A model generated the notes under the pieces. It was not told the DNA's origin. It worked only from the letters and a program-made list of their open reading frames with translations, and made no database searches. 64,000 nucleotides of DNA from Rathayibacter caricis DSM 15933 (GTDB taxonomy: Bacteria; Actinomycetota; Actinomycetes; Actinomycetales; Microbacteriaceae), in contig NZ_PZPL01000001.1 in the NCBI RefSeq assembly GCF_003044275.1, forward strand, positions 1,612,001 through 1,676,000, read 5' to 3'. Position 1 is the first letter of the stretch; each line of letters starts with the position of its first letter. Shown here piece after piece: positions 41,358 through 50,581 of the stretch. The position numbers and the translations under genes are program-made.

Positions 41358-42725
41358 CTGGATCCCCGCCGCAACCGCGCCCTCGCGCTCCTCGTCGCCG
41401 GCTGCTTCTTCATGGAGAACCTCGACGCGACGATCGTGACCACCGCGGCGCCCGCCATCGCGGCCGACCTCGGCGTCGACTCCGCCGCGATCGCGATCAC
41501 CGTGACCGCGTTCCTGCTCACCGTCGCGGTGCTGATCCCGGCCTCGGGCTGGCTGAGCGAGCGCTTCGGCGTGCGCCGCGTGTTCACCCTGGCGATCGCC
41601 GTCTTCACGATCGCGTCCCTGCTCTGCGCGCTCAGCCCGACGCTGCCCGTGCTGATCGCCGCGCGGGTCCTCCAGGGCGTCGGCGGAGCGCTCATGGTGC
41701 CGGTCGGCCGCCTCGCGGTGCTGCGGCTCACGCCGCGCGAGCGCATCATCGAGGCCATCGCGATCCTGGTCTGGCCGGGCCTCGTGGCGCCGATCGTCGC
41801 TCCGTTCGTCGGCGGACTGCTGACGACCTACGCGTCCTGGCACTGGATCTTCCTGATCAACCTGCCGCTCGGGGCGGTCGCCTTCGTCCTGGCGCTGCGC
41901 ATCGTGCCCGGCGGGCGCGAGCAGGCCCCGCCGCCCCTGGACGTCGTCGGCCTGGTGCTCGTCGCCGTCGGCCTCGGCGCGCTCGTCGGCGCCTCGGGAC
42001 TGGTCGCCGCGTCCGTCTCGGACCCGCGGGCGCTGACGCTCGCCATCGCCGGTGTAGCCGTGACGGCGGTGGCCGTGCGGCACCTGCGCCGTGCGCCGCA
42101 TCCGCTCGTCCGACTCGACGCCTTCCGCTTCCCGACGTTCCGGGTGGCGAACGCGAGCGGATCGCTGTACCGGGCGACGATCAACGCCGTCCCGTTCCTC
42201 CTGCCGCTGCTGTTCCAGGACGCGTTCGGCTGGAGCCCGGTGCAGGCGGGCTCGGTCGTGCTCGCCCTGTTCGTCGGCAACCTCGCGATCAAACCGGCGA
42301 CGACGTGGCTGCTGCGGACCCTGGGCTTCCGGACCGTGCTCGTCGTCGCGAACGCGATCGGAGTCGCGTGCATGGCGGCGATGGCGTTCCTCACCCCGGA
42401 GGTGCCGATCGCCGCGGTCGTCGCCCTGCTGGTGCTCAGCGGCGTCGCCCGATCGGCGGGCTTCACCGCCTACAACACCGTCACCTTCGCCGAGGTGCCG
42501 GCCGAGGGGATGTCGGGCGCGAACACGCTGAGCGCGACCACGCAGCAGGTCGCGGCGGGCTTCGGAGTCGCGGTGGGCGGCGTCGCCCTCGCGGTCGGGA
42601 CCGCGCTGGGCCCGGGCCTCGTGCCCTACCGGTTCGCGTTCCTGGTGATCGCGGTGCTGACCCTGGTGCCGCTCGTCGCTGCGGCGCGCCTGACCCGCGA
42701 CTCCGGCAGCGAGCTGACCCGCTGA
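41358..42725 (+). CDS. MFS drug-resistance type transporter (EmrB/QacA-like, DHA2)
   Basis: The product (about 455 residues) has some 13-14 membrane segments and the DHA2 marks ENLDATIVTTAAPAIAADLG in helix 1, GWLSERFGVRRVFTLAI (motif A) and RVLQGVGGALMVPVGRLAVL (motif B/C). It is a proton-linked multidrug exporter; its substrate is unknown. The start is uncertain: the best SD, GAGGAGG (41345-41351), points to CTG 41358 (reading LDPRRNRALALLV), a rare start codon. ATG 41238 and GTG 41211 are in frame but would add a low-complexity Ala/Arg/Pro stretch overlapping the NIPSNAP gene. Confidence 0.87.
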   Translation: MDPRRNRALALLVAGCFFMENLDATIVTTAAPAIAADLGVDSAAIAITVTAFLLTVAVLIPASGWLSERFGVRRVFTLAIAVFTIASLLCALSPTLPVLIAARVLQGVGGALMVPVGRLAVLRLTPRERIIEAIAILVWPGLVAPIVAPFVGGLLTTYASWHWIFLINLPLGAVAFVLALRIVPGGREQAPPPLDVVGLVLVAVGLGALVGASGLVAASVSDPRALTLAIAGVAVTAVAVRHLRRAPHPLVRLDAFRFPTFRVANASGSLYRATINAVPFLLPLLFQDAFGWSPVQAGSVVLALFVGNLAIKPATTWLLRTLGFRTVLVVANAIGVACMAAMAFLTPEVPIAAVVALLVLSGVARSAGFTAYNTVTFAEVPAEGMSGANTLSATTQQVAAGFGVAVGGVALAVGTALGPGLVPYRFAFLVIAVLTLVPLVAAARLTRDSGSELTR

Positions 42726-42765
42726 CGGAGGGGCCGCTGACGAGGAAGGCCGCTGACGGCGAGGG

Positions 42766-43083
42766 TCAGAGGGCGCCCTGCTCCGGCGTGCCGGCGGGGA
42801 TCGGAGCGAGACGCACGATGCGCGGCGGCTCCTGCAGCAGCCCCTCGAGCGACGCGTTGAGGCGCGCGACGGGCTCGCCCGCGCCGTGGGCGTCGAGCTC
42901 GGCCGCGCTGGTCCACTTCTCGATCATCACGACGGTGCCGTCGGGCGCGTCGTGGATCGAGTAGAGCTCGCAGCCCGGCTCGCCGTGCACCTCCGCGATG
43001 CCCGCGCGCAGGGCGTCGACCATCCGCTCGCGGGCGCCCTCGGCGGGGGTGAAGACGACGTGGACGACGACGGGAGCGGTCAT
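42766..43083 (-). CDS. Antibiotic biosynthesis monooxygenase (ABM) domain protein
   Basis: The 105-residue protein has the ABM/YgiN dimeric alpha-beta barrel: VVHVVFTPAEGARERMVDALRA, EVHGEPGCELYSIHDAPDG and VVMIEKWTSAAELDAHGAGEP. Members are cofactor-free quinol monooxygenases or stress proteins. ATG 43083 has GAGGAA upstream; the frame before it has no family match. It is convergent with the MFS gene and 40 bases from the ppx/gppA stop on the other side. Confidence 0.88.
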   Translation of the reverse strand: MTAPVVVHVVFTPAEGARERMVDALRAGIAEVHGEPGCELYSIHDAPDGTVVMIEKWTSAAELDAHGAGEPVARLNASLEGLLQEPPRIVRLAPIPAGTPEQGAL

Positions 43084-43123
43084 GGCGGGATTCCTCACGG
43101 TGGGCGGGGCGGAACCCTCCACG

Positions 43124-44065
43124 CTACTCCGCTCGGTCGGTGCTCCCGCTGAGGCCGAGCGCCATGCCGTCGAGGAGGTCGTGCGCGGTCGAGGTGACGG
43201 AGTCGAGTCCGGGCGAGGCGCTGCTCGCGGCGCGCAGGACCTCGCCCCAGATCAGCGCGCCGGCGGCGATGACGTCCTCGCGGCCGGAGCGCAGGTAGGG
43301 CAGCGCTGCGGCGTCGGCCGGGGAGAGGCGGGCCAGGTCGTCGCAGGCGGCGAGCACGGTGGCCAGGGGGAGCTCCGCCTCGAGCGCCTCGCGGTCGTAG
43401 GCGCGGAGCCGGAGTGCGTGCGCGGCGACGGTCAGCACCGTCGCGGCGACGCCGACCACGCTCCGGGCGCGCGAGAGGTCGACGGAGGAGGCGGCCAGCG
43501 CCGCGCAGACGTCGGCCCGCATCGCCTCCCGCTCCTCGTCGGTCGGCGCCGCGGCCCGGCGGTGGCGCTCGGTCAGGCGGACGCTGCCGACGTCCATCGA
43601 GTGCGCCTGCTCGGGTGCCTCGTCGCCGAGGACCAGCTCCGTCGATCCGCCGCCGAGATCGACGACCAGCACGGGCCGGTCCGTCTCGACCACCCCGGTG
43701 GCGCCGCGGAAGGAGAGCGCGGCCTCCTCCTCGCCGGTGATCGTCTCGGGACGCACCCCGATGATCCGCTCGACCGCGTCGAGGAACTCCTCGCGGTCGC
43801 TCGCATCCCGGGTGGCGGACGTCGCGGCGAAGCGCAGCCGCGTCGCTCCGGCATCGCGGACCAGATCGGCGTACTCGCGCGTGACGGCCAGCGTGCGCTC
43901 GAGCGCCGCGGGGTCGAAGCGGCCGGTGCGGTCGACGCCGTGGCCGAGGCGGACGAGCTCGGTGCGGCGCACCACGTCGGTCACGCGGTCGCCGTCCACA
44001 TCGGCGATCAGGAGGCGGAGGGAGTTGGTGCCGCAGTCGAAGGCGGCGACGCGCGTGCGAGGCAT
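43124..44065 (-). CDS. Ppx/GppA phosphatase family protein
   Basis: The 313-residue protein has the actin-like ATPase fold of Ppx/Gpp[21 protein letters not shown] (phosphate 1), [34 protein letters not shown] and [18 protein letters not shown] (phosphate 2 with catalytic Glu). The length corresponds to the short actinobacterial form (domains I and II only, without the C-terminal helical half of E. coli Ppx). It hydrolyses polyphosphate or pppGpp. It is divergent from prpD; the gap contains the three-way-junction element at 44112-44168. Confidence 0.9.
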   Translation of the reverse strand: MPRTRVAAFDCGTNSLRLLIADVDGDRVTDVVRRTELVRLGHGVDRTGRFDPAALERTLAVTREYADLVRDAGATRLRFAATSATRDASDREEFLDAVERIIGVRPETITGEEEAALSFRGATGVVETDRPVLVVDLGGGSTELVLGDEAPEQAHSMDVGSVRLTERHRRAAAPTDEEREAMRADVCAALAASSVDLSRARSVVGVAATVLTVAAHALRLRAYDREALEAELPLATVLAACDDLARLSPADAAALPYLRSGREDVIAAGALIWGEVLRAASSASPGLDSVTSTAHDLLDGMALGLSGSTDRAE

Positions 44066-44111
44066 GCCGCCATCCTCCAGGACCCGGCGCCGGAGCGGGG
44101 ATCGCGGCCCC

Positions 44112-44168
44112 GCTAGGGCCTGGTGGCGAGGAGGTCGCCGTCGCGAGCACGCGAGACCAGGTCCTAGC
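44112..44168 (+). other. 57-base three-way-junction element in the prpD leader
   Basis: The outer stem is GCTAGGGCCTGGT (44112-44124) with ACCAGGTCCTAGC (44156-44168), 13 pairs including one G-U if transcribed on the plus strand. Inside are two hairpins: GGCGA-GGAGG-TCGCC (44125-44139) and TCGCG-AGCA-CGCGA (44141-44154). Only the loops and two single G linkers (44140, 44155) are unpaired. The G-U pair would be a C-A mismatch in minus-strand RNA, which favours action in the prpD direction. It could be a regulatory leader, a transposon-like palindromic repeat or a DNA cruciform site. Confidence 0.6.
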
Positions 44169-44195
44169 CTGGGAGGACGAGCCGAAGGAGCCCCC

Positions 44196-45719
44196 GTGCA
44201 CGATCACCACGTCCGCGTCCACCGCAGCGACGAGAACCTCGAGCGCGCCGGCCAGCTCGCCCACGCGCTCGCCGAGATCGCCGTCGACCCGGTCGCCGTC
44301 GACGACGAGGTCGCCGAGATGGTCGTCAACCGCGTCATCGACAACGCGGCCGTCGCCACCGCCTCGCTGCTGCGCCGCCCCGTCGTCGCCGCCCGCTCGC
44401 AGGCGCTGGCGCATCCCGCCTCGATCGGGGGAGAGGGCGCCGTCGTCGTCGGCACCGACCTCTCCCGTCGCGTGTCGCCCGAGTGGGCGGCGTGGGCCAA
44501 CGGAGTCGCCGTGCGCGAGCTCGACTACCACGACACCTTCCTCGCGGCCGAGTACTCGCACCCGGGCGACAACATCCCGCCCCTGGTCGCCGTCGCCCAG
44601 CACGCGGGCATCGGAGGCGCGCAGCTGGTGCGCGGCATCGTCACGGCCTACGAAGTGCAGGTCGACCTGGTCAAGGCGATCAGCCTGCACCGGCACAAGA
44701 TCGACCACGTGGCGCACCTCGGCCCGTCGGCCGCCGCGGGCCTGGGCACGATGCTCGGGCTCGACGTGGCGACCGTGGAGCAGGCGATCGCCCAGGCGCT
44801 GCACACCACCACCGCGACCCGGCAGTCCCGCAAGGGCGAGATCTCGACCTGGAAGGCGTACGCGCCGGCCTTCGCGGGCAAGATGGCGATCGAGGCCGTC
44901 GACCGGGCGATGCGCGGCGAGACCAGCCCGTCGCCGATCTACGAGGGCGAGGACGGCGTGATCGCCTGGCTGCTCGACGGCGCCGGCGCCTCCTACGACG
45001 TGCCGCTGCCCGACCGCGGCGAGGCCAAGCGCGCGATCCTCGACACGTACACGAAGGAGCACTCGGCCGAGTACCAGGCGCAGGCGCTGATCGACCTCGC
45101 CCGCCGGCTGCACCACTCCCACCCCGAGGCCGCCGACCCCGAGCGCGTCGAGCGCATCGTGATCCACACCTCGCATCACACCCACTTCGTGATCGGATCG
45201 GGCGCGAACGACCCGCAGAAGTACGACCCGCAGGCGTCGCGCGAGACGCTCGACCACTCGGTGCCCTACATCTTCACCGTGGCGCTGCAGGACGGAGCCT
45301 GGCACCACGTGCGCAGCTACGCCCCCGAGCGCGCGGCCCGGGCCGACACCATCGCGCTCTGGCACCGCACGACGACGGAGGAGGACGCGGAGTGGACCCG
45401 CCGCTACCACTCCGAGGACCCGGCCGAGAAGGCGTTCGGCGCGCGCGTCGAGATCCTGCTCACCGACGGCACCACGATCGTCGACGAGATCGCGGTGGCG
45501 GATGCGCATCCGCTCGGCGCCCACCCGTTCTCGCGCGAGCAGTACGTGTCGAAGTTCCGCACGCTCGCGGCCGACGTGCTCGAGGAGCGCGAGATCGAGC
45601 GCTTCCTCGACCTCGCGCAGCGGCTGCCCGAGCTGACCCCCGAGGAGGTCGGACAGCTGACCGTCGTGGCGGCGCCCGGCGTGCTCGCCTCGGTGGAGTC
45701 GCCGCGCGGGCTGTTCTAG
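44196..45719 (+). CDS. prpD: MmgE/PrpD family protein, 2-methylcitrate dehydratase
   Basis: The 507-residue protein matches PrpD in length and in the segments [77 protein letters not shown] and [20 protein letters not shown]. PrpD dehydrates 2-methylcitrate to 2-methylaconitate in propionate breakdown. It starts at GTG 44196 after GAAGGAG. prpB and prpC are not adjacent, so it is an orphan; other MmgE/PrpD substrates remain possible. The 57-base folded element lies 27 bases upstream. The downstream gap holds a repeat array. Confidence 0.9.
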   Translation: MHDHHVRVHRSDENLERAGQLAHALAEIAVDPVAVDDEVAEMVVNRVIDNAAVATASLLRRPVVAARSQALAHPASIGGEGAVVVGTDLSRRVSPEWAAWANGVAVRELDYHDTFLAAEYSHPGDNIPPLVAVAQHAGIGGAQLVRGIVTAYEVQVDLVKAISLHRHKIDHVAHLGPSAAAGLGTMLGLDVATVEQAIAQALHTTTATRQSRKGEISTWKAYAPAFAGKMAIEAVDRAMRGETSPSPIYEGEDGVIAWLLDGAGASYDVPLPDRGEAKRAILDTYTKEHSAEYQAQALIDLARRLHHSHPEAADPERVERIVIHTSHHTHFVIGSGANDPQKYDPQASRETLDHSVPYIFTVALQDGAWHHVRSYAPERAARADTIALWHRTTTEEDAEWTRRYHSEDPAEKAFGARVEILLTDGTTIVDEIAVADAHPLGAHPFSREQYVSKFRTLAADVLEEREIERFLDLAQRLPELTPEEVGQLTVVAAPGVLASVESPRGLF

Positions 45720-45751
45720 CCGGTCGTGCAGCGGCGTTCCGAGATTGACGT

Positions 45752-46053
45752 GTCCGGCTGTGGTGGATCTCGATACGCCCGCTCGGCGGGCTACTCGATC
45801 AGCGGAGAGTTGCTGGTCGAGTAGCCGCGGAGTGGCGTCTCGAGACCGACGTGTCCGGATGTGGTGGATCTCGATACGCCCTCTGCGAGGGCTACTCGAT
45901 CAGCAGGGTGTTGCTGGTCAAGTAGCCGCGGAGTGGCGTATCGAGACCGACGTGTCCGGATGTGGTGGATCTCGATACGCCCTCTGCGAGGGCTACTCGA
46001 TCAGCAGGGAGTCGCTGGTCGAGTAGCCGCAGACCGGTGTCTCGAGACCCGCC
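45752..46053. repeat. Tandem array of three ~100-base units made of inverted REP-like pairs (locus D)
   Basis: Units start at 45752, 45852 and 45953 (periods 100 and 101), each beginning GTCCGG.TGTGGTGGATCT. Each unit holds one element in one orientation (45765-45803, 45866-45905, 45967-46008; stems GCCCGC/GCGGGC, GCCCTC/GAGGGC, GCCCTC/GAGGGC) and one in the other (about 45811-45846, 45912-45948, 46013-46049). The array fills the 337-base gap between the convergent prpD and putA genes. No gene is visible there. Confidence 0.87.
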
Positions 46054-46056
46054 GTG

Positions 46057-49000
46057 TCAGAGCAGGGCGTCCGTCAGGTGGTCCGGCGTGCCGAAGCGGT
46101 GCGCGGTGATCGAGACGGCCTGCTCGCGGACGAACGGCAGGAGCTCGAGGCGTCCCGACTCCGTCACGGCACCGGCGTGGACCGCCAGGTCGGGGCGGCC
46201 GTCGGTGACCGAGGTCACGTCGGAGGCCGGTGCGCCGATCAGCCGCACCCGGCCCGCTCCGTGCGCCCGCACCCGGCGCGACCAGGCGGCCTCGTCCTCC
46301 ACGACCGCGTCGGCGACGGCAGCCGTTGCGGCGGCGACCTGCGGAGGCAGCGACGTCGCGCTCGACACGACCACCGCTCCTCCGACGCCCGCCGCCGCGG
46401 CGACGACCTGCACGAGCGAGCCCAACGGCTCGCCCTCGGCCAGGCGCACCAGAACGGGGGAGCCGTACGCGAGCCGCCGGAACACGTTGCGCTCGGCCGC
46501 GAGCCCCGTCACGTCGCGGGGCGCGTGCTCGGCGAGCGCCTCGGCCGCGCTGCGCGCCGTCCGCTCGACGGCTCCCGCTTCACCGGCCGACAGCTCCGCC
46601 CGCGCCGCCGCGACGAGCCCGGCCGCCGCGGCGGGCACCTCCGCCATCGCGGTCGACGCACGGGGCGTCCACGTGCCGAGCCCCAGCAGGTAGTCCGGCC
46701 CGCCCGCCTTCGTGCCCGGCCCGACCGCCGACTTCTTCCAGCCGCCGAACGGCTGGCGCTCCACGATCGCGCCCGTAATCCCGCGGTTCACGTACAGGTT
46801 TCCCGCTTGGATGCTCTCGAGCCACGTTCCGATCTCGACCGGGTCGAGCGCGTGCAGCCCCGAGGTCAGGCCGTAGTCGACCTCGTTCACGATCGCGATC
46901 GCGTCCTCGAGGGTCGGCGCGGTCATGATGCCGAGCACCGGTCCGAAGTACTCGGTGCGGTGGTACTCGGACCCGCGGCGCACGCCGTCGCGGACACCCG
47001 GGCTCCACAGGCGGCCGGAGTCGTCGAGCGTCCGCGGCTGCAGCAGCCAGCTCTCGCCCGCGCCGAGCTCGGTGAGCCCGCGCAGCAGCTTGCCGGCGGC
47101 GGGCTCGATGACCGGTCCCATCCGCGTGGCGGGGTCGGTCGGATATCCCACCGTCAGCGAGGCGACGGCGTCGAGCAGCTGCGCGCGGAACCGCTTCGAG
47201 CGGGCGACGGAGCCGACGAGCACGACGAGCGACGCGGCCGAGCACTTCTGGCCGGCGTGGCCGAACGCGCTCGACACGACGTCCTTGACCGCCAGGTCGA
47301 GGTCGGCCGAGGGAGTGACGATGATCGCATTCTTGCCGCTCGTCTCGGCGAGCAGGGGGAGGTCGTGGCGGAACGAGCGGAACAGCTCGGCCGTCTCGTA
47401 GGCGCCGGTGAGGATCACGCGGTCCACGGCGGGCGAGGCGACGAGATCCGCGCCGAGCTCCTCCTCCGGGACCCGCAGCAGGAGCAGCGCCTCGCGGGGG
47501 ACCCCCGCGGCCCAGAGCGCCTCGGCGACGACCGCGCCGCAGCGCGCCGTCGGTCCGGCCGGCTTGAGCACGACGGCCGACCCCGCGGCCAGGGCGGCGA
47601 GCACGCCACCGGCCGGGATCGCCACCGGGAAGTTCCACGGCGGTGCGACGAGCGTCAGCTGCGCGGGGTGGAACTCGGCGCCGTCGACCGAGTCGAGCTC
47701 GCGGGCGCGCTCGGCGTAGTAGTGCGCGAAGTCGATCGCCTCGGACACCTCCGGGTCGCCCTGGTCGATCGTCTTGCCGGCCTCGGCGGCCATCACCTCG
47801 AGCAGGTCGGCGCGGCGGGCCTCGAGCTCCTCGCCCGCGCGGTGCAGGATCCGTGCGCGCTCGTCGGCGGGGACGCGGCCCCAGGTGAGGCCGGCGTCGC
47901 GGGTCGCGGTGAGCGCCGACTCCAGCTCGCGGAGGGCGGTGAGCGTCGCGGCCTCGATGCTGTCGACGCCGAGCCGGGAGGAGGGGACCCGCGCGAGGAT
48001 CGCGTCGGCCCAGTCGCGGTTCGCCGCGACGGAGGGATCGGTGTCGGGCGTGCTGCGGAAGTCGCCGAAGCCCGGTCGGCCGCTCGCGGCGAAGCGGTCG
48101 GCGACGCGGTGGGCGGGCGGCACGGTTCCGTCGAGGGCGGCGACGGAGGCGCGGAACCGCGACTCCTCCCGCGCGAACAGCTCCGGCTGCGCCTCGAGCT
48201 CGAAGACGGCCGACATGAAGTTCTCGCTCGACGCGCCCTCCTCGAGTCGGCGGATGAGGTACGCGATCGCGACGTCGAACTCGGCCGGGGCGACGACCGG
48301 CGTGTAGAGCAGGAGCGAGCCCACGGTGCGGCGCACCGCCTCCGCCTGGCCCTGCGCCATGCCCAGCAGCATCTCGTACTCGATGCCGTCGCGGACCCCG
48401 CGCTCCCCGGCGAGCAGCCACGAGTAGGCGACGTCGAAGAGGTTGTGGCCGGCGACGCCGACCCGCACGTTGCGGATGCGCTCGGGGTGCAGCGCGTAGT
48501 CGAGCACGCGCTTGTAGTTCGTGTCCGAGTCCTGCTTCGTGCTCCAGGTCGCGAGCGGCCAGCCGTGCACCGAGGCCTCCACCTGCTCCATCGGCAGGTT
48601 CGCGCCCTTCACCACGCGCACCTTGATGCCGGCCCCGCCGCGGGCTCGACGCGCGGCGCTCCACTCCTGCAGGCGGATCATCGCCGACAGCGCGTCGGGC
48701 AGGTAGGCCTGCAGCACGATGCCGGCCTCGAGGTCGTGGAACTCGGGGCGGTCGAGCAGGCGGGTGAAGACCGCGATCGTGAGGTCGAGGTCCTTGTACT
48801 CCTCCATGTCGAGGTTGACGAACTTCGCCGGAGTCGCGGCGGCGGCGCGGGCGAACAGCGGAGTGAGCTCGTCGACGATGTCGTCGACCGCGGCATCGAA
48901 GGCCCACGGGTTGTGCGGGGCGACGGTGGAGGAGACCTTGATCGACACGTAGTCCACGTCGTCGCGGGCGAGGAGGCGGTGCGTGCCCTCGAGGCGGCAC

Positions 49001-49524
49001 TGCGCCTCCTTGCGGCCGAGCACCGCCTCGCCGAGCAGGTTCATGTTGAGACGGACGCCCTCGCGGCGGATCTTCGCGATCGCTGGGCCGAGCTTCGCGT
49101 CGGTCGCGTCGATGATGAGGTGGCCGACCATCCTCCGCAGCACTCGGCGGGCGATCGGCACGACCACGTCGGGCAGGATCGGGGCCATCACTCCGCCCAG
49201 GACGACCGCGCCGCGCATCGGGGCGGGGAGGAACCGGGGCACGCCGCCCGCGATCGAGCGCAGCGCCGCGCCGGCGACCCGGGTGTCCTCGGGGCGGACG
49301 ACGCCGTCGACGAATCCGACGGTGAAGTCGAGCCCGGAGGGGTCCTTCAGCACGCCGGCGAGCTGCGCCCCGGACGCGTCGGTCGGGATGTCCGCGGCCT
49401 CGCGCAGCCAGCGGCGTACGAGGGCGACGGTCGCGTCGACGAGCTCCGGGGCGACGGAGTCGGGGGAGGGAGCGGTCGAGGTGGTCGCTCCGCTCGTGGC
49501 GGGGCGTGCGGCGAGGTCGGTCAC
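46057..49524 (-). CDS. putA: Bifunctional proline dehydrogenase / L-glutamate gamma-semialdehyde dehydrogenase
   Basis: The 1155-residue protein joins two enzymes. Residues about 1-470 form the FAD proline dehydrogenase barrel (LARDDVDYVSIKVSS, FVNLDMEEYKDLDLTI, KVRVVKGANLPMEQVEASVHG, RVGVAGHNLFDVAYSWL). Residues about 500-990 form the aldehyde dehydrogenase, with APPWNFPVAIPAGGVLAALA, the Glu in LLAETSGKNAIIV and the Cys in GHAGQKCSAASLVVL; QPFGGWKKSAVGPGTKAGG follows. About 150 more residues extend beyond this. It oxidises proline to glutamate. GTG 49524 has GAAGGA upstream. It has no N-terminal DNA-binding domain; the divergent LysR gene may regulate it. Confidence 0.94.
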   Translation of the reverse strand: MTDLAARPATSGATTSTAPSPDSVAPELVDATVALVRRWLREAADIPTDASGAQLAGVLKDPSGLDFTVGFVDGVVRPEDTRVAGAALRSIAGGVPRFLPAPMRGAVVLGGVMAPILPDVVVPIARRVLRRMVGHLIIDATDAKLGPAIAKIRREGVRLNMNLLGEAVLGRKEAQCRLEGTHRLLARDDVDYVSIKVSSTVAPHNPWAFDAAVDDIVDELTPLFARAAAATPAKFVNLDMEEYKDLDLTIAVFTRLLDRPEFHDLEAGIVLQAYLPDALSAMIRLQEWSAARRARGGAGIKVRVVKGANLPMEQVEASVHGWPLATWSTKQDSDTNYKRVLDYALHPERIRNVRVGVAGHNLFDVAYSWLLAGERGVRDGIEYEMLLGMAQGQAEAVRRTVGSLLLYTPVVAPAEFDVAIAYLIRRLEEGASSENFMSAVFELEAQPELFAREESRFRASVAALDGTVPPAHRVADRFAASGRPGFGDFRSTPDTDPSVAANRDWADAILARVPSSRLGVDSIEAATLTALRELESALTATRDAGLTWGRVPADERARILHRAGEELEARRADLLEVMAAEAGKTIDQGDPEVSEAIDFAHYYAERARELDSVDGAEFHPAQLTLVAPPWNFPVAIPAGGVLAALAAGSAVVLKPAGPTARCGAVVAEALWAAGVPREALLLLRVPEEELGADLVASPAVDRVILTGAYETAELFRSFRHDLPLLAETSGKNAIIVTPSADLDLAVKDVVSSAFGHAGQKCSAASLVVLVGSVARSKRFRAQLLDAVASLTVGYPTDPATRMGPVIEPAAGKLLRGLTELGAGESWLLQPRTLDDSGRLWSPGVRDGVRRGSEYHRTEYFGPVLGIMTAPTLEDAIAIVNEVDYGLTSGLHALDPVEIGTWLESIQAGNLYVNRGITGAIVERQPFGGWKKSAVGPGTKAGGPDYLLGLGTWTPRASTAMAEVPAAAAGLVAAARAELSAGEAGAVERTARSAAEALAEHAPRDVTGLAAERNVFRRLAYGSPVLVRLAEGEPLGSLVQVVAAAAGVGGAVVVSSATSLPPQVAAATAAVADAVVEDEAAWSRRVRAHGAGRVRLIGAPASDVTSVTDGRPDLAVHAGAVTESGRLELLPFVREQAVSITAHRFGTPDHLTDALL

Positions 49525-49616
49525 GGTCGTGTCCTTCGGCTCGTGCGCCGCGCGGTCGGAGCGGCGTCTCCCCTCAGTATTCGACGCGGTACCGTTGAGC
49601 AGAAGCGATGATTCGT

Positions 49617-49641
49617 GACCGGTACCGGTCAGCTGAGCTGA
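49617..49641. promoter_or_regulatory. Two overlapping palindromes between putA and lysR
   Basis: GACCGGTACCGGTC (49617-49630) is a perfect 14-base palindrome and TCAGCTGAGCTGA (49629-49641) a perfect 13-base inverted repeat that shares two bases with it. They sit 93 bases from the putA start and about 20 from the lysR start, as expected for a LysR activation/autoregulation site. Confidence 0.55.
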
Positions 49642-49660
49642 TGAATCGGAGGCGCCTCCC

Positions 49661-50548
49661 GTGCTCGACGTCCGCCGCCTGGTCCTGCTGCGCGAGGTCG
49701 CCGTCCGCGGCACTCTCGCGGCCGCCGCCGAGGCCCTCGCCTACAGTCCGTCCGCCGTCTCGCAGCAGCTGAGCGTGCTCGAGCGCGAGACCGGCGTGGA
49801 GCTCCTGCGCAAGGTCGGGAGGCGGGTGCAGCTCACTCCGCAGGCCGAGATCCTCGTCGAGGCGGCGGGGGAGGTGCTCGCGCTGCTCGAGCGGGCGGAG
49901 GCGGCGCTCGCCGCGTCGGGGGAGTCGGTCACCGGACGCGTGCGCGTCGCGGTGTTCCAGTCGGCCGCCCTGGCGCTGATGCCTCGGGCGCTGCGCTTCG
50001 CGGCCGAGCGGTTCCCCGAGGTGCGGGTCGAGATGGTGCAGCGAGAACCTGAGGGGGCCCTGCACGAGACGTGGGCGCGCGAGTTCGACCTCGTGGTCGC
50101 CGAGCAGTACCCCGGCCACTCGACGTCCTGGCTGCCGGGTCTGGTGCGGGCCGACCTCACGAGCGACGCGATCCGGCTCGCGGTGCGCCGCGACTCCGCC
50201 GTGCTGCGCCTCGCCGACGCCCGCGACGAGGCCTGGGTGATGGAGCCGCGCGGCACCGCGAGCCGCCACTTCGCCGAGCAGCTGTGCCGGGTCGCCGGCT
50301 TCGAGCCCGACGTGCGCTTCGAGACGGCCGACCTGCAGGCGCAGATCCGGCTGGCCGCCTCCGGCAACGCGGTCGCGCTGATGCCGGACCTCGTGTGGGC
50401 GGGCGGGGAGCCGGACTGCCGCCTCCTCGAGCTGCCGGGAGCGCCCCGGCGCACGATCTTCACGGCGCAGCGCGAGGCGGGGCTCGCGTCACCGGCGGTC
50501 CGGGTGTTCCGGGAGTGCCTGGAGGAGGCGGCGCGCGCGTACGCGTGA
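49661..50548 (+). CDS. LysR family transcriptional regulator, probable putA regulator
   Basis: The 295-residue protein has the LysR winged HTH (LDVRRLVLLREVAVRGTLAA, YSPSAVSQQLSVLERETGV) and a C-terminal effector-binding domain (VRVAVFQSAALALMPRAL, DLVVAEQYPGHSTSW, LAASGNAVALMPDLVW). It starts at GTG 49661 with GGAGG eight bases upstream. It is divergent from putA, with palindromes in the gap, so control of proline catabolism is the simplest inference. The effector could be proline or a product. Confidence 0.92.
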   Translation: MLDVRRLVLLREVAVRGTLAAAAEALAYSPSAVSQQLSVLERETGVELLRKVGRRVQLTPQAEILVEAAGEVLALLERAEAALAASGESVTGRVRVAVFQSAALALMPRALRFAAERFPEVRVEMVQREPEGALHETWAREFDLVVAEQYPGHSTSWLPGLVRADLTSDAIRLAVRRDSAVLRLADARDEAWVMEPRGTASRHFAEQLCRVAGFEPDVRFETADLQAQIRLAASGNAVALMPDLVWAGGEPDCRLLELPGAPRRTIFTAQREAGLASPAVRVFRECLEEAARAYA

Positions 50549-50581
50549 CGGGCCCCGGGGTCTCCGTGCCGGACGAGGGCC

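Noticed and set aside
45752-46053. Regular ~100-base repeats as a CRISPR array
   Set aside because: The units are themselves made of inverted elements and the intervening parts are repeated too; there are no unique spacers and no cas genes.
46054-49611. Very long open frame antisense to putA
   Set aside because: It is Arg/Ala/Gly/Glu-rich without any domain, and the putA frame on the other strand is full of conserved motifs. High GC with few stops explains it.
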